A stretch of 34,487 nucleotides of DNA, taken from contig JABHHN010000082.1 of the NCBI GenBank assembly GCA_018671515.1, positions 1-34,487 of the forward strand, written 5' to 3'. Below the pieces are notes generated by a model, which searched no databases, was not told where the DNA came from, and was given only the letters and a program-made list of their open reading frames with translations. Position numbers and translations under genes: made by a program. Below are positions 1 through 9,674 of the stretch, one piece after another; position 1 is the first letter of the stretch, and the number at the start of each line of letters is the position of its first letter. Origin of the DNA: an archaeon (lineage in GTDB: Archaea; Nanobdellota; Nanobdellia; Woesearchaeales; GW2011-AR15).

Positions 1-1
1 T

Positions 2-127
2 GAGTGCGCCAATTTTCGCCGCGCACTTAATACTATGTTTTCTAGAATTATATATTATTCTGATGAAATCCTAATTGGATTTCATGGGCGGGTTTCAAAC
101 CACACTAAAGTGTGGATTAAACTACCC
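2..127. repeat. Hairpin array A: AGTGCGC/GCGCACT (3-27), ATGAAATCC/GGATTTCAT (63-85), CCACACT/AGTGTGG (100-115)
   Basis: Perfect inverted repeats read directly. The third is extended by flanking pairs to about 86-127. Confidence 0.75.
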
Positions 128-269
128 ACCTAAACGTATTTGGCTTCACCTACAATATTTAATATCTGAAGAAGATTATGCTTATGACAAGAAAAGAAAA
201 ATGAAAAAAAAAGGTAAATCTGAAAAAATATTAATTTATTCTGATTCTATAGAGATAAACACTAAATAA
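75..269 (+). CDS. Doubtful small ORF, 64 aa
   Basis: ORF only. Its 5' third lies in a palindromic region (63-127) and no family was recognised. Confidence 0.2.
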   Translation: MDFMGGFQTTLKCGLNYPPKRIWLHLQYLISEEDYAYDKKRKMKKKGKSEKILIYSDSIEINTK

Positions 270-300
270 CTTTTTAATAAACTCAATTTTCCTCTCTTTT

Positions 301-1134
301 ATGTATATACTTTCAAAATTTCAAGCAAAAGTATTTCTTCTAGAAAGAAAAGAATTTTCAGTATCATTAGATTTAGGTCTAACCAAAACAAAAATTCAAT
401 TTGTAGATGGATTTTTCATATTTCCCGATGGACAAAAAATAACTATTGATCATATTAAAAAAATCATAAAAAAAGATACTTCTTGTTTTTCAATTGAAAA
501 TAATGATATAATAAAATTATCTTTATTTTCTGATGATACTAATAAATACTATAAATTAATGCCTACAGGAATTGACACGCCACCTACTCTTGAAATATCA
601 GGAATAAGGATGCATGTAACAAAATCTATGTCAGCTGAAGAAGATACTAAAAAAAAGATATCATTTGTAGAACCATGTTTTGGTTATGTATTAGATACAT
701 GCACAGGACTTGGATATACTGCTATTTTAGCCTCACATACTGCAAGACAGGTATTCACATATGAAATTGATGAAAACTGTGTAGAAGTACAAAAAATTAA
801 TCCTTGGTCAAAAGAATTATTTAATAATCCAAAAATAAAAATGAATATTGGTGATATATTTTTAGAAATTAAAAAATTAAAAAACAATTTTTTTGATAGA
901 ATTATTCATGACCCTCCTAGATTGACATTTGCAACTGTATTATATTCTCAAGGTTTTTATGATGAGCTTTTTAGAGTGTTAAAACATAAAGGTAAAATAT
1001 ATCATTATACTGGACACCCAGGTAGTAAAAATAGAGGTGTGCATCTACAAGATAATGTATTAAAAAGAATGCAAAGATCTGGTTTTAAAAATCTTAAAAA
1101 AGTTTTCAATGGTGTTTCAGGAGAGAAAATTTAA
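301..1134 (+). CDS. Archaeal class I SAM-dependent methyltransferase, COG2521-like
   Basis: VLDTCTGLGYTAILAS glycine-rich motif and FDRIIHDPPR motif typical of this archaeal family. Confidence 0.8.
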   Translation: MYILSKFQAKVFLLERKEFSVSLDLGLTKTKIQFVDGFFIFPDGQKITIDHIKKIIKKDTSCFSIENNDIIKLSLFSDDTNKYYKLMPTGIDTPPTLEISGIRMHVTKSMSAEEDTKKKISFVEPCFGYVLDTCTGLGYTAILASHTARQVFTYEIDENCVEVQKINPWSKELFNNPKIKMNIGDIFLEIKKLKNNFFDRIIHDPPRLTFATVLYSQGFYDELFRVLKHKGKIYHYTGHPGSKNRGVHLQDNVLKRMQRSGFKNLKKVFNGVSGEKI

Positions 1135-1144
1135 ATTTTTACAT

Positions 1145-1639
1145 TTATTTTCTTTTGTCCAATTCTTTTTCTCTTCTCTTCCATTTAATTATAAATATTA
1201 TTGATTTATAACCTGATAAAAAAGCTATAAAAAAAGTTAAAAATAAAATTTGGTTTTGTCTAAAACTACCATTTAATGAACCAAAAATTCCCATAATTGT
1301 TGCTATAAAAAAATATGAAGTAATACCAAATACAAGCATGGAAAAAAAGAAAAAATAAATAGAAGTAATAAAACTAGACAAAGCTAAAAAATATTTTTCT
1401 AGCAAGATATAAAATAAATTTTTGTCTTCTTTTGAAAATTTATTTATTATATTTTTATAATGCTTCCCAGAAATTAAAGAATATAGATAAAAAGAAACAA
1501 TTATCATTAAAAAAGCCCTGATATATTCTTTAACAAATATACGATAAGTCGCTATAATTAAAAAATATAGAATAAAAAGAAATGTAACTGAAATAGCATG
1601 GTGAACATCAATTATACCATATTTTTTATCATTTGTCAT
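1145..1639 (-). CDS. Multi-TM membrane protein of unknown function
   Basis: Hydrophobic 164-aa ORF overlapping the 3' end of radB by 11 nt. Confidence 0.6.
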   Translation of the reverse strand: MTNDKKYGIIDVHHAISVTFLFILYFLIIATYRIFVKEYIRAFLMIIVSFYLYSLISGKHYKNIINKFSKEDKNLFYILLEKYFLALSSFITSIYFFFFSMLVFGITSYFFIATIMGIFGSLNGSFRQNQILFLTFFIAFLSGYKSIIFIIKWKRREKELDKRK

Positions 1640-2324
1640 AAACTATTCCTTTTTCAACAATTTTAAATTTTATTCCCATGCTAATATTATTATCCATCTC
1701 TCGATTATATGATGTATATTTTCTAAGAATCATTTCTCTTTTCTTTTCATCATCCATTGTAAATTCTATAAGACAATTATTAAAATTAGTAATTATTTTT
1801 CCACCAACTGGTTCAATTTTGTTTTCGTTTAATTTACTATATACTTGATTTGCCATTAAAATGAATTTATTATTTTCTTTTGCAATTCCTCTAATTGTTC
1901 CTAATTGTTCTAGCATCATTGCATTTTTTTCTTTTGCATCAATACTTTGCTCTGACCTATAATAATTTCCAATAGTATCAATTATGAATAATCTAATGCT
2001 ATTTTCTTTTTTTAATTTATTTAATGATTTAATTTTTTTATATTGATCTTCATATGAATTTATTTTTATAAAAATAATTTTTTCAAGAATTTCTTTAAAT
2101 TTTTCTCCTGCTAATTGTGAAAATCTTTCTGGATTAAAACCATTTTCTGTATCCATATATACAACTTTAAAACCTTCTTTTATACAATCAATTGCTGCTT
2201 GCATACAAAGAGTTGTTTTTCCAGATGAACCTGGACCATATATAGTATTTATGAAACCTGCTTCAATTCCACCTTTAAGTAATTCGTCAGAAACCCCACA
2301 ACCTGTACTAATAATATCAACCAT
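1629..2324 (-). CDS. radB: DNA repair and recombination protein RadB
   Basis: RecA/RadA fold: STGCGVSDELLKGGIEAGFINTIYGPGSSGKTTLCMQ (Walker A), RLFIIDTIG (Walker B), ANQVY. Short, with no N-terminal HhH domain. Confidence 0.9.
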   Translation of the reverse strand: MVDIISTGCGVSDELLKGGIEAGFINTIYGPGSSGKTTLCMQAAIDCIKEGFKVVYMDTENGFNPERFSQLAGEKFKEILEKIIFIKINSYEDQYKKIKSLNKLKKENSIRLFIIDTIGNYYRSEQSIDAKEKNAMMLEQLGTIRGIAKENNKFILMANQVYSKLNENKIEPVGGKIITNFNNCLIEFTMDDEKKREMILRKYTSYNREMDNNISMGIKFKIVEKGIVYDK

Positions 2325-2380
2325 ATATTAATTCATATTCGAAACAAATTTAAATAGGTTTTGTAATTAGATAATGTAGT

Positions 2381-3970
2381 ATGAGAAATAAGAAAGGACA
2401 ATTTAAAATATGGTTTTGGTTTGCTATAATTTTTGGCATTGGAATTGGATTTCTTATTTTAAAAGGATTTGATAACAATGAACAAGATATTCCTGTAGAA
2501 ATTGATAATCCTCAAGAATTTGAAACACCTAAAAGTTGTCCTTGTACATGGACAAGAGAGGTTGAAGTAGATGGAGAAATTAAACCAATAACATTCTATT
2601 ATAAACTAGATTGGGTTATTTGTCAACCTGATGGAAATTTATATTCTTGTGCAAAAACAGGTTGGAAAAAATGGATTCCATTTAATACAATAAGTAAAAT
2701 ACCAACCACATGTTCTATTGTTCCTGGCTTTTCAGAAACATTACCTGTGTTAAGAAATATTGACATATGTGCTGATAAATCTAAAGAGTTTCAACAAGAT
2801 TATAATTTTTGTAAGTCAATACTGGATGCAAATGAAGAGGGTGAAATAAAATATTCTCAATGGAATTATAAACAATTTCCTTTCTTAGAAAGACACTTAA
2901 TAGGTCAATGTTCTCCAGTTATTAAAGATACCACTCGAACTGTTGCTATTGATAAATATCATAAAAATTTTGGAGAAGTAAATTTTCCAGAAAGTAAATG
3001 TATTTGGCCTTTAACATCTGGAGAAGATAAATATTATTGTTATAAAGAAGGAGATAAAATCTGTACTAACAATGCTGGAAATGTTGGGAGACTTTTAGAA
3101 TGTAATCCTAAAAATAATGAAGAAACAATATGGAAATCTCTTGGAACATCTCAAGCATGTACAACATATTGTATTGATGTTCTAGACAACTATGATGATG
3201 ATAAATATATATTTAGTACTATAAAGAAAAATAAAAATGTTGATTACGATAATTTTGTATTTGTTGACGAATCTAAAAATAAAAAAATAATGGATAGAAA
3301 TGAATGGGAAAAAGAACCACTAGTAATTTTTGATTCTACAAAAAATCCTGAAAACGATGAAGATAATGATAACTTACCTGATTATTGGGAAGAAATAATG
3401 GGTCTTGATTATAGTAAAAAATCAGGACTTGGATCTCAAGGAGGAGGAGGAGGAAGAGGAGAAATTGGTAGTGAAAAAGCATTAGAAGGTGATCAATATA
3501 ATAATTTAGAAGAATTATTACTTGGTTTAAATCCATTAATACCTGAACGAAATAATATTAAATTTTTTATCAACAATAAAGATGATAATTATTGTGATAG
3601 CACTGTTGGTTTTAAAGACGCCCTTATACAACAACCATGTGGGTGTGCTGAAAAAATAAATGGTGATGTTTATTATTTTAAAGAACAAGAAAATATATGT
3701 AGACTTCCTAAACCTAATGAATTTGATTATGAAGGATACGACATGAAAACAAATTATTTGTTTAGGTGCAATAATGGTTTATGGGATATAACATCTATCA
3801 ACTGTAATGATATAATACAAACAGGAAAAGATGAAACACTTCCATATGATTTCGTCGAAATTTGTGGATATTTTAAAAAAACAAGAGATACACCAAACAA
3901 AAAACCATCACATTGTTCTTATGATGTAGAAATAGATGGCCTTCAGGGTGCAGGGGTCGGAATCACATAA
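2381..3970 (+). CDS. Secreted, membrane-anchored protein with split TSP3/EF-hand-like Ca-binding motifs
   Basis: N-terminal KKGQ followed by a hydrophobic segment, many Cys, NPENDEDNDNLPDYWEEIMGLDYS and DQYNNLEELLLGLNPLIPE. Confidence 0.7.
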   Translation: MRNKKGQFKIWFWFAIIFGIGIGFLILKGFDNNEQDIPVEIDNPQEFETPKSCPCTWTREVEVDGEIKPITFYYKLDWVICQPDGNLYSCAKTGWKKWIPFNTISKIPTTCSIVPGFSETLPVLRNIDICADKSKEFQQDYNFCKSILDANEEGEIKYSQWNYKQFPFLERHLIGQCSPVIKDTTRTVAIDKYHKNFGEVNFPESKCIWPLTSGEDKYYCYKEGDKICTNNAGNVGRLLECNPKNNEETIWKSLGTSQACTTYCIDVLDNYDDDKYIFSTIKKNKNVDYDNFVFVDESKNKKIMDRNEWEKEPLVIFDSTKNPENDEDNDNLPDYWEEIMGLDYSKKSGLGSQGGGGGRGEIGSEKALEGDQYNNLEELLLGLNPLIPERNNIKFFINNKDDNYCDSTVGFKDALIQQPCGCAEKINGDVYYFKEQENICRLPKPNEFDYEGYDMKTNYLFRCNNGLWDITSINCNDIIQTGKDETLPYDFVEICGYFKKTRDTPNKKPSHCSYDVEIDGLQGAGVGIT

Positions 3971-4006
3971 TCATAACAATATTTAAATAAATAATTCTTT
4001 TCAACA

Positions 4007-4942
4007 ATGATTATGACTGAAATATCCATAGTTTTACCTACATATAATGAAGAAGAGAGTGTAAAACCACTCTATGACAAATTAAATTCTACGCTTAAAA
4101 AACTTAATAAAAAGTATGAAATCATCTTCATTGATGATGGCTCAAGTGATAATACATATCAAAATCTTCTAAAACTAAAAAAATCTGATAAAAATATCAA
4201 AATAATTAAATTCAGAAGCAATTTTGGTCAAACTGCAGCAATGGATGCAGGATTTAAAGCAGCAAAAGGAAAAATCATAATTGCAATGGATGCAGATTTA
4301 CAAAATGATCCAACAGATATTCCAAAACTTTTAAATAAAATTGACCAAGGATTTGATGTTGTGTCTGGTTGGAGATATAAAAGACAAGATAGTTTTTCTA
4401 AAAAAATATTCTCAAAACTTGCACATGAATTAAGAAGAATTTTTACAGGAGAAAAAATACATGATTCTGGATGCTCACTAAAAGCTTATAGAAAAGAATG
4501 TTTCGATAATTTAGACTTATATGGTGAAATGCATAGATATATTCCTGCTATACTAAAATGGAGAGGTTTTAAGATAACAGAAGTAAAAGTAAACCATAAA
4601 AGAAGACAGTATGGAAAAACTAAATATAATCTAAGTAGAGTATATCATGGTTTTCTTGATTTAATTTTAGTTGTATTCTGGCAAAAATTCTCAGCAAGAC
4701 CAATACATCTTTTTGGAGGAATTGGATTATTGCTTAACTTTTTTGGAATACTGATTGGAATTTATCTTAGTTATCTTAAAATATTTTTCAATGAGAGTAT
4801 TGCAAATAGACCTCTTTTATTATTATCTATAATGTCAATTATAATTGGTATACAATTCATAATATTTGGAATACTTGCTGATATGATTTTGAAACTTTAT
4901 TACAAAGATAATCCAAATTATAGGATAGAGAAGATAGATTAA
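4007..4942 (+). CDS. GT2 family glycosyltransferase with two C-terminal TM segments (DPM1/GtrB-like)
   Basis: VLPTYNEEESV, DDGSSDNT, MDADLQNDPTDIP, C-terminal hydrophobic hairpin. Confidence 0.9.
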   Translation: MIMTEISIVLPTYNEEESVKPLYDKLNSTLKKLNKKYEIIFIDDGSSDNTYQNLLKLKKSDKNIKIIKFRSNFGQTAAMDAGFKAAKGKIIIAMDADLQNDPTDIPKLLNKIDQGFDVVSGWRYKRQDSFSKKIFSKLAHELRRIFTGEKIHDSGCSLKAYRKECFDNLDLYGEMHRYIPAILKWRGFKITEVKVNHKRRQYGKTKYNLSRVYHGFLDLILVVFWQKFSARPIHLFGGIGLLLNFFGILIGIYLSYLKIFFNESIANRPLLLLSIMSIIIGIQFIIFGILADMILKLYYKDNPNYRIEKID

Positions 4943-6051
4943 TGAAAATATTAGTTGTTTCTACAAGCCCATTCTTTATTGTAAGAGGAACACCTCTAAG
5001 AAGCCTTATGCTTATTGAAGCATATCTAAAAAATAAATTTGAGATAGATATTATAACATATCCTGTAGGAAATGACATCCATACTGATAAATTAAATATC
5101 TATAGACCTAAGGTAAAGTTCTACAAAAAAAAAACTGCAGGTCCATCACTAACAAAACCATTAATTGATTTATTTGTACTAAATGAAGCAATAAAATTAT
5201 GTAAAAAAAATGATTATGACTTGATTCATTGTGAAGATGCTGAAGCTGCATTTATTGGAGTTATCTTAAAAAAATTATTCAAGAAAAAAATAATCTCTGA
5301 TTTTCATAATCAACTAAGTGAGAATTTTAAAATTCATAAATGGAATTTTCTTGTACCTATTGCAAAAGTAATTGAAAAATTCATGTATAAAAATTCAGAT
5401 TATATAATTGCTAATAGTGATGACTTAAAAAACACACTAGAACAAAAATATGGATTAAAAAATATTGACATAGTTCTTGATCTTGTAACAAACAAACAAG
5501 AAAATCCAAAAATAAAACTTCCAAAAAATTACATTGTCTATGCAGGAAATTGCAGACCTTATCAAGGTGTTCCATTAATGTTAAAATCATATGCTAAATT
5601 TTCAATAAAATATCCTGATGTACCATTAGTATTGATCGGAAATATTGATGATGAAACTAAAAACATTATAAAATCATTAAAACTAGAAAAAAATACTATT
5701 ATGACTGGAATTCTAACATTAGAAAAAACAAATTATGTACTTTCAAGATCAATATTCAATCTTATGCCAAGAGTTAGTGGAATCCAACCTGGAATGAAAG
5801 CACTACATTATATGGTTAATAAAACTCCAATAATTGCAACAGACCTTAGATGTAATACTATGTTTTTAGAACATCTAAATAATGCCTATTTGACAAAACC
5901 AGATGCTGATTCATTCTATAAAGGTATGATTGTATTGATGAAAGATAAAAATTTAAGAGCGAAGATTAAACAAAACATTATTAAAACTACAAAAAAACAA
6001 GATTTACCAAAGAAACTATTAAATATTTCAAAACTATTACTAAAAAAATGA
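4942..6051 (+). CDS. GT4-type glycosyltransferase
   Basis: GT-B pattern; TAATG overlap with the upstream gene. Confidence 0.8.
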   Translation: MKILVVSTSPFFIVRGTPLRSLMLIEAYLKNKFEIDIITYPVGNDIHTDKLNIYRPKVKFYKKKTAGPSLTKPLIDLFVLNEAIKLCKKNDYDLIHCEDAEAAFIGVILKKLFKKKIISDFHNQLSENFKIHKWNFLVPIAKVIEKFMYKNSDYIIANSDDLKNTLEQKYGLKNIDIVLDLVTNKQENPKIKLPKNYIVYAGNCRPYQGVPLMLKSYAKFSIKYPDVPLVLIGNIDDETKNIIKSLKLEKNTIMTGILTLEKTNYVLSRSIFNLMPRVSGIQPGMKALHYMVNKTPIIATDLRCNTMFLEHLNNAYLTKPDADSFYKGMIVLMKDKNLRAKIKQNIIKTTKKQDLPKKLLNISKLLLKK

Positions 6052-6407
6052 CACCTTCAAAATGGATTAATGACTATAGATTATCAAAAGATATAGTTGA
6101 AAAACTAACAAACTACGATGAAATAGAAAATTTTGAAGCAGATGAATACTTTGTTCTTATAAAAATAAAAAAAGAAGAAAAAATAATTGAATTAGCAGTA
6201 GTTGATTCTAATTTAAAGACAGATAAACAAGGAAAAGAATATTATGAAATAACACATATATTAAAAGGTAAAAAGCCTCAAGACATATATTTTCCTCTTT
6301 CTAAAATAAATATTCTAAAATTAAATGATCATTATGCATATGTTGGAAAAGAATTACAAAAAGCATATGACGCATTAATGAATGATAAAAAATACGTTCA
6401 AGTATAA
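6048..6407 (+). CDS. Hypothetical protein, 119 aa
   Basis: ATGA overlap with the upstream GT4, suggesting translational coupling. No family recognised. Confidence 0.6.
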   Translation: MTPSKWINDYRLSKDIVEKLTNYDEIENFEADEYFVLIKIKKEEKIIELAVVDSNLKTDKQGKEYYEITHILKGKKPQDIYFPLSKINILKLNDHYAYVGKELQKAYDALMNDKKYVQV

Positions 6408-6474
6408 ATTTTAAGCAAAATTCTCCCTAAAACATCCCAAAGATTTATTTAATAACAATATTTCATTAACTGAT

Positions 6475-7773
6475 ATGATCCCATCAATTAATGATACAAA
6501 AATAGGTATTGTCGGTTTAGGATATGTTGGACTGCCTTTAGCAATTGAATTTTCAAAACATTTCAAAGTAATAGGGTATGATATAAGCAAACAAAAAATT
6601 GAAAGCTTAAAACAAGGAATTGATCCTGGAAAAGAAACTAAAAAAGTTGATATTGATAATTCTGGAATTTTATTTACAGACGATCAAACAAAAATATCAC
6701 AATGTAATTTCATTGTAATTGCTGTTCCAACACCTATTGATAAAGATAGAGATCCAGACTTATCATATGTTGAATCTGCAACAGAAATTGTAGCAAAAAA
6801 TATGAAGAAAGATTCAATTATCGTATATGAATCAACTGTATATCCAGGTGTAACAGAAGAAGTATGCATTCCTATTTTAGAAAATATTTCTAGATTAAAA
6901 TGCAAACAAGATTTTAAAATCGGATATTCTCCAGAAAGAATTAATCCAGGAGACAAAATAAGAACAATTGATAATATCATAAAAATTGTTTCAGGAATTG
7001 ATGATGAAACTCTAAATTATGTAGCAGAAATTTATTCAAAAATAATAAAAGCTGGTGTTTTTAGGGCTGATTCTATAAAAGTAGCTGAAGCTGCAAAAGT
7101 AATTGAAAATACACAAAGAGATCTAAATATTGCACTTATGAATGAACTCTCTTTAATCTTTGATAAGATGGATATTGATGTCATGAAAGTAATTGAGGCA
7201 GCTGGAAGCAAATGGAATTTTCATCATTATCATCCAGGTCTTGTTGGTGGACATTGTATTTCTGTTGACCCACATTATCTTTTATATAAATCAAAAAAAC
7301 TTGGATATGACCCAAAAGTTATCCTTGCTGGTCGTGATGTAAATGAACACATGCCAATACATATTGCTAATAGAGTAACTGATGAATTAGATAAAATAAA
7401 TAAAAATTTTGAAAACACAAATATACTTGTCATGGGATTGACATTCAAAGATAATGTAAATGATATCAGAAATAGTAAAATAAAGATAACAATAAATCAT
7501 TTATTAGAAAAAGGTCTAAATATATATGCATATGAACCTTTAGTAGATAAAGAAACAATTAAAAACAAGTTTGATGTAAATAACATTGATCCAAAAAATA
7601 CAAATTTAAAATTTGATTGCATAATCATTGCAAGAAATCATAAAATATTTGATGAATTGTCTTTTAATGATATTAAAAAAATAATGAATGAAAAACCAAT
7701 CATGATTGATGTTGCATATAGATTTGATAAAAAAGAAGCAAAAAATAATGGATTTGTTTACAAATCATTTTAA
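6475..7773 (+). CDS. Nucleotide-sugar (UDP-HexNAc type) dehydrogenase, TviB/WbpA/WecC-like
   Basis: IGIVGLGYVGLPLAIEFSK Rossmann motif, YESTVYPGVTEEVC, HHYHPGLVGGHCISVDPHYL active-site Cys. Confidence 0.9.
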   Translation: MIPSINDTKIGIVGLGYVGLPLAIEFSKHFKVIGYDISKQKIESLKQGIDPGKETKKVDIDNSGILFTDDQTKISQCNFIVIAVPTPIDKDRDPDLSYVESATEIVAKNMKKDSIIVYESTVYPGVTEEVCIPILENISRLKCKQDFKIGYSPERINPGDKIRTIDNIIKIVSGIDDETLNYVAEIYSKIIKAGVFRADSIKVAEAAKVIENTQRDLNIALMNELSLIFDKMDIDVMKVIEAAGSKWNFHHYHPGLVGGHCISVDPHYLLYKSKKLGYDPKVILAGRDVNEHMPIHIANRVTDELDKINKNFENTNILVMGLTFKDNVNDIRNSKIKITINHLLEKGLNIYAYEPLVDKETIKNKFDVNNIDPKNTNLKFDCIIIARNHKIFDELSFNDIKKIMNEKPIMIDVAYRFDKKEAKNNGFVYKSF

Positions 7774-7777
7774 GAAA

Positions 7778-8707
7778 ATGAAAATATTAGTTACAGGTGG
7801 AGCAGGATTTATTGGAAGTCATCTATGCAAGGCACTATTAAAAAAAGGGCATGAAGTAATTTGTTTTGATAATTTTTCTACTGGATCAAATGAAAAAATT
7901 AATGATATAAAAAATCAAATTGAATTAATTGAAGGTGATTGTAATACTGATGATTTAAAAAAAGCATTTCAAAATAATATTGATATTGTTTTTCATTATG
8001 CTGCAACAGTTGGTGTAAAAAGAACACAAGAAAAACCCATGAGTGTCTTTGATGATATAATTGGTATAAGAAATATACTTGAACTTTCATATCAAAATAA
8101 AGTAAAAAAAGTAATATTTGCTTCATCATCTGAAATATATGGCAATCCTAAAGAAATGCCAGAAAAAGAAGATGGAATAATTGACCCGATTCAACCATAC
8201 GCAGGGGTGAAATTAATTGGAGAACAATTAATGGAAACTTATCATAATAAATTCAATCTAAATACCTGTTCATTAAGATTTTTCAATGTATATGGATCTA
8301 ATCAAATATCAAATGCTTATGGTTTTGTAACTGGAAAATTTATTAATCAAGTATTATCTGGAAAAAATCCTACTGTTTATGGAGATGGTAGTCAATCAAG
8401 AACATTTACTTATATCGATGATAATATTAATATGAGCTTGATTGCTATGGAATCAGAATCAACAAATGGACAAGTTATAAATATTGGTTCTGATAAAGAA
8501 ATATCTATTCTTGATTTAGCAAAAAAAATAATAAAATCATGTAATTCTGACCTAGAACCTGTATTTGTAGAAAGAGAAAATTATGACATTGTTGATAAAA
8601 GATGTCCTGATACAACAAGAATGAAAAAACTTCTTAATTATGAAACTAAATTTTCTCTTAATCAAGGACTAAGTAAAACAATAGAATGGTTCAAATCAAA
8701 TAAATAA
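7778..8707 (+). CDS. NAD-dependent epimerase/dehydratase (extended SDR)
   Basis: MKILVTGGAGFIGSHLC, YAGVKL (YxxxK). Track start 7706 overlaps the upstream gene; ATG at 7778 fits the family N-terminus. Confidence 0.88.
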   Translation: MKILVTGGAGFIGSHLCKALLKKGHEVICFDNFSTGSNEKINDIKNQIELIEGDCNTDDLKKAFQNNIDIVFHYAATVGVKRTQEKPMSVFDDIIGIRNILELSYQNKVKKVIFASSSEIYGNPKEMPEKEDGIIDPIQPYAGVKLIGEQLMETYHNKFNLNTCSLRFFNVYGSNQISNAYGFVTGKFINQVLSGKNPTVYGDGSQSRTFTYIDDNINMSLIAMESESTNGQVINIGSDKEISILDLAKKIIKSCNSDLEPVFVERENYDIVDKRCPDTTRMKKLLNYETKFSLNQGLSKTIEWFKSNK

Positions 8708-8714
8708 TTACTTT

Positions 8715-9674
8715 TTAAGATTTCTTTAACATTTCATCTATATGTGCATAAAATCCTAATATCAAAATATATATCAAAGAAATTATATGCACAAAAAAAC
8801 CTGACTGAAATGATAATTGTTTAGAAACACCAAAAGACATCATTACAGTAGTCCATATCCATTCTGTGGTTCCAAGAGCTGCAAAACCTTGAATAGGTAT
8901 GACTGAAAACAATATTGAAGCAATCTGTGTCAATCCCACCACTAGTAATGATACATCTACACCTAAACTCTTTACAATCATAAAAGTCAATATAACAACA
9001 AGTATTACATTAAATATTGAAGTTCCAATTACTTGTAATAATAGAGTTATCGATTTTAATTTATTAATTTCTCTTATAATTTCTTCAACTTTTGATATTA
9101 TTGTGATTATGAATTTAATAGGAATCTTTTTTTCCATAAATTTTCTTATAGCAATTAATATTTTTTCTCCTGCAAATATCAAGATTATAAATCCTAATAC
9201 TAAAAAAAGCATTGCCCAAGCAATTACTCTTATTGAAATTAATATGAATTCTGATAAATCAGTCAAAAATAATGAAAATATAAAAAAACAAATTATGTAT
9301 GAAAAAAAATCAAATATCCTTACTACAGATAAAGATGAAAATCCTTTAGTTAAATCAATTCCTCTTTTTTTTAACTGAAATAATAATGCAAATTCTCCCA
9401 TTCTAAAAGGAAGAAGATTCAAATAAAAATTATGGAAGAACACAATTTTCATAAATTCAGTTATTTTTAATTTAGTCTTTAAAAATATTTTAAATCTAAA
9501 TGCTCTATTTACGTTCATAATTAAATAAACAAAAAAACCAAAAAATAAATATGTCAAATTTGCATTAGAAAATGCATCAACCATTTCATCAACATCTACT
9601 TGTGAAAATAAATAATAAAGTATTAGTCCTGCAATAAGAATACTGATGACTATTTTTAAAATCTTATTTTTCAT
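8715..9674 (-). CDS. Flippase-like / LPG synthase TM-domain protein (UPF0104-like)
   Basis: About 8 TM segments, NLLPFRMGEFALLFQLKKRG motif. Confidence 0.75.
   Translation of the reverse strand: MKNKILKIVISILIAGLILYYLFSQVDVDEMVDAFSNANLTYLFFGFFVYLIMNVNRAFRFKIFLKTKLKITEFMKIVFFHNFYLNLLPFRMGEFALLFQLKKRGIDLTKGFSSLSVVRIFDFFSYIICFFIFSLFLTDLSEFILISIRVIAWAMLFLVLGFIILIFAGEKILIAIRKFMEKKIPIKFIITIISKVEEIIREINKLKSITLLLQVIGTSIFNVILVVILTFMIVKSLGVDVSLLVVGLTQIASILFSVIPIQGFAALGTTEWIWTTVMMSFGVSKQLSFQSGFFVHIISLIYILILGFYAHIDEMLKKS

Noticed and set aside
6684-6980. 98-aa minus ORF, and similar antisense/frame-shifted ORFs (e.g. 684-887, 3336-3536, 4857-5078, 7899-8129, 10581-10805, 14041-14259, 16163-16384, 16617-16892, 20326-20580, 21325-21537, 22587-22814, 22847-23038, 27004-27192, 28059-28262, 29464-29655, 32713-32910, 33471-33779)
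   Set aside because: Embedded in conserved coding genes on another frame or strand; no independent motif.
8899-9378. 159-aa + strand ORF
   Set aside because: Fully antisense to a well-supported membrane protein; low-complexity translation typical of shadow ORFs.
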